64,000 nt of DNA from Tragulus kanchil (Eukaryota; Chordata; Mammalia; Artiodactyla; Tragulidae). The translations under genes were made by a program, and so were the position numbers. This document shows, in pieces, positions 59,255-64,000 of this stretch; within the stretch, counting starts at the first letter, position 1; the number at the start of each line of letters is the position of its first letter. Below the pieces are notes generated by a model that was given only the letters and a program-made list of their open reading frames with translations, was not told where the DNA came from and searched no databases. The DNA lies in NCBI GenBank assembly GCA_022376925.1, contig JAIOJX010000005.1, forward strand, positions 9,204,501-9,268,500, written 5' to 3'.

Positions 59255-60302
59255 AGTTATCAAGTACCAAGTACAGGTATAAACAATATATGATTGCCTT
59301 AGAATATATCAATGCATTGTTGTATAACAATCAGGAGATCCAGGTCAGGTTCAAGGTCAGAGCTGATACTCGGAATGTGTGGATGACTTATAACTTTATA
59401 CATGTGTTCAGCTTGGCTTGTGAACTTGATCCAAGCTGTTATTGCACTGAGCACTGAGGTAATGCAAAGGAAAAGTATGTGGGGACTTCCAGGAGCTTCT
59501 TGAGCCAACAGAAATAACACCCAAATGCCGAAGCCCTGACTCCCTCACTAAAGTCAATAGGTGAAAATGTGAGCACTATCCGGGATACCAATGTGCTAAC
59601 GCAAGGGTACAAAGGTGAGGGCCTGTATTGGTCAAGGGTAGATTTGATTTTTCTCCTGTCATAAAAGGGAAAGTTAACATCTTGGTGACTCATTGTTTTT
59701 TGATAATGATAATGTATTTCGCAGCCTGGACAAGAAAGGCTACGTTTCTAATCTATCAAAACAGACTGAGATTATGACAAGCCAAGATACACAAACATCA
59801 CATTTCTTCTCCCAAAACTTGATTCTCTAGATATCCAAATCCAATAATTCTGCAGTTTATTCACAGCTCCTAGGATGTGGGGGATTAACCAGCCACCAAA
59901 TTGGGACCAAAGTTCAAGTACTTTCTGTATTAACTATAGGGAGCAAAGTATCTTTCAGAAGCAATGTAAGATATTTAGACATCTGTTGTAGGAACCTGTC
60001 ATACAGAAAAGTCAGAGGGAAAACAATTCACATGTAATATCAGTAACCCTTTGTTTCCTGTTTTGTTCTTTAGATTTTCCCTTTTATTTAAAAAAAGGAA
60101 AAACAAAAGCCCAGCAAAAGGTATACGAAGAATATACCTATACTCAGAAATCACTTCCTTATCCCAAGCTTCAGGGTGTGAAACAAAAATATCAGAGTTC
60201 TCAGTGCATCGATCTGAAGCTGGCTGACTATTATTGGCACCTCTAAGAGATCCATTGTTCTTCCTCCGACAAGGAGCCAAAGTTCTTTTTATTTTTTTTA
60301 TC

Positions 60303-60604
60303 ATTTTATTTATGTATTTTTAGGCATGCTGGGTCTTCATTGCTGTGTGGGCTTTTTCCTCTAGGTGCGGGGACTGGAAGCTACTCTCTCACTGCTATGT
60401 TCAGGCTTCTCACTGCAGTGGCTTCCCCTGTGGAGCACAGGCTTCCGTAGCCACAGCTCCCGGGCGCTCGAGCACGAGCTCAGTAGTTGGGGCACACAGG
60501 CTTAGTTGCTCCACCGCAAGTGGGATCTTCCCAGACCAGGGGTAGAACCTGTGCCTGCTGCATTGGCCAGCGGCCTCTCCACCAATGAGCTGCCAGGGAA
60601 GCCC
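60303..60604 (-). mobile_element. CHR-type tRNA-derived SINE
   Basis: T-rich left tail, then GGGTCTTCATTGCTG, repeated gctc-/gggctt-type units, CTTAGTTGCTCC, GGGATCTTCCCAGACCAGG, and a right end matching the reverse-complemented head (AGCTGCCAGGGAAGCCC). Confidence 0.8.
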
Positions 60605-60721
60605 AGAACAAAAGTTCGGATCATGTGAATTAAGATAAAACCAAATGTTTTCATAGAGCGATCAGAGTTTTCACATTAGTTTGGGAAAATGATAATGAAA
60701 TGCCTATTTCTTTAGAGAGAA

Positions 60722-60795
60722 GTTTGGCTTAGTGGGTTAAGCCTTGACTGGGGGCTGGAGAACATGGGTTTTCCTTTCAACTCTGCCACTATCTT
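60722..60795 (+). mobile_element. MIR SINE fragment
   Basis: GGCTTAGTGGGTTAAGCCTT, GGGGGCTGGAGAACATGGG, CAACTCTGCCACTATC follow the MIR 5' part. It appears interrupted by the CHR SINE that follows. Confidence 0.5.
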
Positions 60796-60802
60796 TCATC
60801 TT

Positions 60803-61163
60803 TTTAAAAATTATTTTATTTTATTTACTTATTTATTTGTGACTATTCTGGGTTTTCACTGCTGCCACAGGCTGTTGTCCAGTTGCAGGGAGTCGGGGCC
60901 CCTCTCTAGTGGAGGTGAGCAGGGGTCTTGTTGTGGTGACTTCTCTTGCTGTGGAATTCGGGCTGTAGGACTCACGGGCTTCCGTAGTTGCAGCACATGG
61001 GCTCAGAAGTTGCGGCTCTGAGGCTCTAGAGCACAGGCACCACAGCTGTGGCTCACGGGCTTCGTTGCTCCACAGCATGTGGAATCTTCCCAGATCAGGG
61101 ATTGAACCCGTGTCTCCTGCTTTGACAGGTGAACTCTTTACCACTGAACTACCAGAGAAACCC
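60803..61163 (-). mobile_element. CHR-type tRNA-derived SINE
   Basis: Long element with a TTTATTTACTTATTTATTTG-type tail on the left, CHR units in the middle, GGAATCTTCCCAGATCAGGG, B-box-like TGAACCCGTGTCTCC, and the reversed head at right (ACTACCAGAGAAACCC). Duplication 19 starts inside its right end. Confidence 0.8.
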
Positions 61164-61171
61164 TCTATTTT

Positions 61172-61339
61172 TAAAAAAAAAAATTATTTATTTGGCTTCA
61201 CCAGGTCTTCATTGTAGCACGCAGGCTCTTCAGTTATGTCATGGCATGTGAGATCTAGTTCCCTGCCCATGGATCAAACGGGCACTGCCTGCATTGGAAG
61301 TGCCCAGTCTTAGACACTGGACCATCAGGGAAAGTCCCC
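61172..61339 (-). mobile_element. CHR-type tRNA-derived SINE
   Basis: A-run, then TTATTTATTTGGCTTCACC, GAGATCTAGTTCCCTGCCC, and the reversed head ACCATCAGGGAAAGTCCCC. It lies tail-to-head next to the previous element. Repeated at 62258-62425. Confidence 0.78.
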
Positions 61340-61699
61340 ATGTCTTCCTTCTTAAAGAAAATTCTTGCCATGCCTGCCTCAACAGAGCTATATTAGAATC
61401 ACCTAATAAAAGAAAACAGTAGATGTAGAAGCTGCCATCCCAATATCAGAACCTCCTTGTGATTACTAATGAGTGTGGCACTGTCCTTACCACAGGGCTG
61501 AGGTGTCACTTTAGATCGCTTCCCTCTAGAGTGACTCAGAAAAGGATGCACAGCTCCATCCAGACGGAGACCTAATTTTTTAAAGTGAGGACGCAAGAAC
61601 AATGCCAGAGACTAAACTGCTGTACAATATTGTCTATGGGGGAGACGGTGGTGTGGCATGTTTTAAAAAGAGAAAATGTATGCAATAAAAAGATGACGA

Positions 61700-61944
61700 T
61701 TTCATCGGTGGTCCAGTGTTAAAGAGTCCTCCTTGCAGTGCAAGGGGCACTGGTTCTATCCCCGGCCCCGGGGAAGATCCCGCATGCCACGGAGCTGCGG
61801 GACCGGTGTGTTGAATTGCGAGCCAGCGCTCTGGAGCGCATGCGCCCAAAGCCGGTGCTCTGCCATGAAGAGAGGCCGCTGCAATGGGAGGCCCACACAA
61901 GCCAACGAATGAAAGATGGATGAAAATAAACATAAAAACAAAAA
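61700..61944 (+). mobile_element. CHR-type tRNA-derived SINE
   Basis: GGTGGTCCAGTGTTAAAGAG head, B-box-like GGTTCTATCCCCGG, GATCCCGCATGCCACGGAG, AT-rich tail with AAATAAACATAAAAAC. Repeated at 62786-63030. Confidence 0.78.
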
Positions 61945-62257
61945 GAGGCCTGATGGGGGGAAGAAAACAAAGAAAAGATGATGTGCTTTCAATTAGAATC
62001 TTTAAGAAAAAAAATCTTTTTAATTTTAGGAAAGTGTAAGGCCAACGGAAAAGGAAAGAAACATTGAGAGCCTACCAATGCTAGCTTGAATCATTTTGAC
62101 AAGCAAGAATATTTGAGAGCTGATGAATTCATGAACATGGAGCCACAGAGCTGCTGGTGGCAATGATGTGAACGTCCCCAGATCAGATTGAACCCGTGTC
62201 TCCTGCTTTGACAGGTGAACTCTTTACCACTGAACTACCAGAGAAACCCTCTATTTT

Positions 62258-62425
62258 TAAAAAAAAAAATTATTTATTTGGCTTCACCAGGTCTTCATTG
62301 TAGCACGCAGGCTCTTCAGTTATGTCATGGCATGTGAGATCTAGTTCCCTGCCCATGGATCAAACGGGCACTGCCTGCATTGGAAGTGCCCAGTCTTAGA
62401 CACTGGACCATCAGGGAAAGTCCCC
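62258..62425 (-). mobile_element. CHR-type SINE, second copy through duplication 19
   Basis: Same as 61172-61339 with identical flanks. Confidence 0.78.
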
Positions 62426-62785
62426 ATGTCTTCCTTCTTAAAGAAAATTCTTGCCATGCCTGCCTCAACAGAGCTATATTAGAATCACCTAATAAAAGAA
62501 AACAGTAGATGTAGAAGCTGCCATCCCAATATCAGAACCTCCTTGTGATTACTAATGAGTGTGGCACTGTCCTTACCACAGGGCTGAGGTGTCACTTTAG
62601 ATCGCTTCCCTCTAGAGTGACTCAGAAAAGGATGCACAGCTCCATCCAGACGGAGACCTAATTTTTTAAAGTGAGGACGCAAGAACAATGCCAGAGACTA
62701 AACTGCTGTACAATATTGTCTATGGGGGAGACGGTGGTGTGGCATGTTTTAAAAAGAGAAAATGTATGCAATAAAAAGATGACGA

Positions 62786-63030
62786 TTTCATCGGTGGTCC
62801 AGTGTTAAAGAGTCCTCCTTGCAGTGCAAGGGGCACTGGTTCTATCCCCGGCCCCGGGGAAGATCCCGCATGCCACGGAGCTGCGGGACCGGTGTGTTGA
62901 ATTGCGAGCCAGCGCTCTGGAGCGCATGCGCCCAAAGCCGGTGCTCTGCCATGAAGAGAGGCCGCTGCAATGGGAGGCCCACACAAGCCAACGAATGAAA
63001 GATGGATGAAAATAAACATAAAAACAAAAA
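62786..63030 (+). mobile_element. CHR-type SINE, second copy through duplication 19
   Basis: Same as 61700-61944 with identical flanks. Confidence 0.78.
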
Positions 63031-63627
63031 GAGGCCTGATGGGGGGAAGAAAACAAAGAAAAGATGATGTGCTTTCAATTAGAATCTTTAAGAAAAAAAA
63101 TCTTTTTAATTTTAGGAAAGTGTAAGGCCAACGGAAAAGGAAAGAAACATTGAGAGCCTACCAATGCTAGCTTGAATCATTTTGACAAGCAAGAATATTT
63201 GAGAGCTGATGAATTCATGAACATGGAGCCACAGAGCTGCTGGTGGCAATGATGTGAACGTCCCCAGCAGTATTAGTCACAGGCATGGAATCCTCAGCAG
63301 GCACACTGAGAGAGAGAGAAAGTGAGAGAGAAGGAAAGGCATGTTTAAAGGGAAAGAGTATGCCGTGGGGCAGACTCTGGCTCCAGCCCTTCTCGTGTTT
63401 ATTAAATATTCTGTGCAAACGTCTGGGTTCCACAGCTGCGTGATGGAGTTCTTAGAGATGTGTGCTCTGCGATAATCTTTCCCATGAAAGCCCTCAGTTT
63501 TTAGATGAGAAAGATACTGAACTAACTCCGTTTTAATCATTTGATTTAATCGTGTCCTTCTTGGGCTGGAATCCAGATGTCCTGATTCCGCATCTTTTTG
63601 CCGATTTTCATCATTTTTCACATTTAC

Positions 63628-63654
63628 AAGATACGATCTTTTGGATCGTATCTT
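63628..63654. repeat. Perfect 11-bp hairpin
   Basis: AAGATACGATC (63628-63638), five-base loop TTTTG, GATCGTATCTT (63644-63654). No flanking U-run or gene explains it. Confidence 0.75.
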
Positions 63655-64000
63655 ATTGGATGGTGACTTCCGCTCATTTCTGGACCCTGGGACCACCGTC
63701 ACTCAAAGTTACATTATAGCACACACTGCTTATACATGGATAGGAGTACAAATAAAATAGAATCTTAATAACTTTGTCACGTCCCTTGAAGTTAGCGCTA
63801 CCAGCACTAGGGATAGAATCTATGCTCATATATTTCCATGTGAACTGAAAAAGGCTTCAGATACACATTGCTAGCAAAAGTAAATTTTAAAGAATTTCAG
63901 ATGACTGAGCTCAGTAGGGCTTTAGGAGAGTGGTGCCGGGGATTGTAAGCGAAATCACATTTTTGATATAAATTCATTGATAGATAATCTTTTGGGCACC

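Larger units (their letters stand above)
61091..63267. repeat. Tandem duplication 19 (period about 1087-1089)
   Basis: 61091-62179 matches 62180-63267, joined without filler; GG dropped near the start of the right copy. Confidence 0.93.
37426..64000. other. 3' flank of HIVEP1, repeat-rich, no gene recognised
   Basis: Contains ten duplication junctions (10-19), Bov-tA/Bov-A2 and CHR SINEs, MIR-type relics and one broken mariner. The rest, for example 41979-42942, 49386-50090, 52258-52730, 59260-60300 and 63268-64000, is AT-rich sequence in which I see no exon, RNA gene or named element. Many reading frames are short and repeat-derived. Confidence 0.7.

Noticed and set aside
1..63267. Reading the regular 1.1-kb repeats as a genuine repeat array, CRISPR-like locus or amplification system
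   Set aside because: Each unit is a different unique sequence repeated once; there are no shared repeats, spacers or associated genes.
63277..63702. 141-codon open frame on the - strand near the window end
   Set aside because: No domain recognised; its C-terminal part is a low-complexity Leu/Ser stretch from a GA-rich run. Kept as non-coding.
37426..64000. Search for EDN1 or another neighbouring gene downstream of HIVEP1
   Set aside because: No endothelin-like or other coding exon was seen; in human the distance to EDN1 is larger than this flank.

Overview
The window is mammalian nuclear DNA from a ruminant. It carries many Bov-tA/Bov-A2-type SINEs, cetartiodactyl CHR-type tRNA SINEs, MIR and L2 relics and one degenerate mariner. 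Bov-tA places it in the ruminants; I cannot tell cattle, buffalo, sheep, goat or deer apart by eye. No prokaryotic, viral or plasmid gene organisation was seen.

The only protein-coding gene I can support is the 3' part of HIVEP1 (ZAS family, large zinc-finger transcription factor) on the + strand, at about 3960-37425. Five terminal coding exons, probably exons 5-9, join in frame: 134 + 176 + 102 + 512 + 1158 bp = 2082 bp, or 693 codons plus stop. They encode the C-terminal C2H2 zinc-finger pair (ZAS-C), the acidic stretch after it, and the long Pro/Ser-rich tail. The 5' part of the gene, including ZAS-N and the giant exon, lies to the left of the window. From 1 to 3959 is upstream intron. From 37426 to 64000 is 3' flank, with no gene I recognise and many SINEs plus the mariner. 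In human the next gene downstream is EDN1, much further away than this window reaches.

The dominant structural signal is artificial-looking. Nineteen times in 64 kb, a segment of about 1.07-1.20 kb is repeated once, head to tail, with near identity, at irregular 2-5 kb intervals. The breakpoints ignore genes and repeats. Differences between copies are mostly homopolymer-length changes, or short indels and scrambled filler bases right at the junctions. Exons 5, 7 and 8 are duplicated in full and exon 6 in part. Taken literally, the gene would be broken. Using one copy of each exon gives a perfect reading frame. The best explanation is that assembly pieces overlapping by about 1.1 kb were joined without merging the overlap. 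Collapsing them removes about 21 kb, leaving about 43 kb of real sequence.

Layout: 1-3959 intron before exon 5; 3960-6036 exons 5 and 6; 6037-11601 intron; 11602-12848 exon 7 (two copies); 12849-32626 long intron with two L2 relics and several SINEs; 32627-34250 exon 8 (two copies); 34251-35883 intron; 35884-37041 last coding exon; 37042 to about 37425 3' UTR; 37426-64000 repeat-rich flank. Other points of note are a GC-AG intron after exon 5, several perfect or overlapping intronic hairpins, and strongly GC-biased coding sequence in exons 8-9. I found no credible new biological system. The most important message is the duplication artefact.
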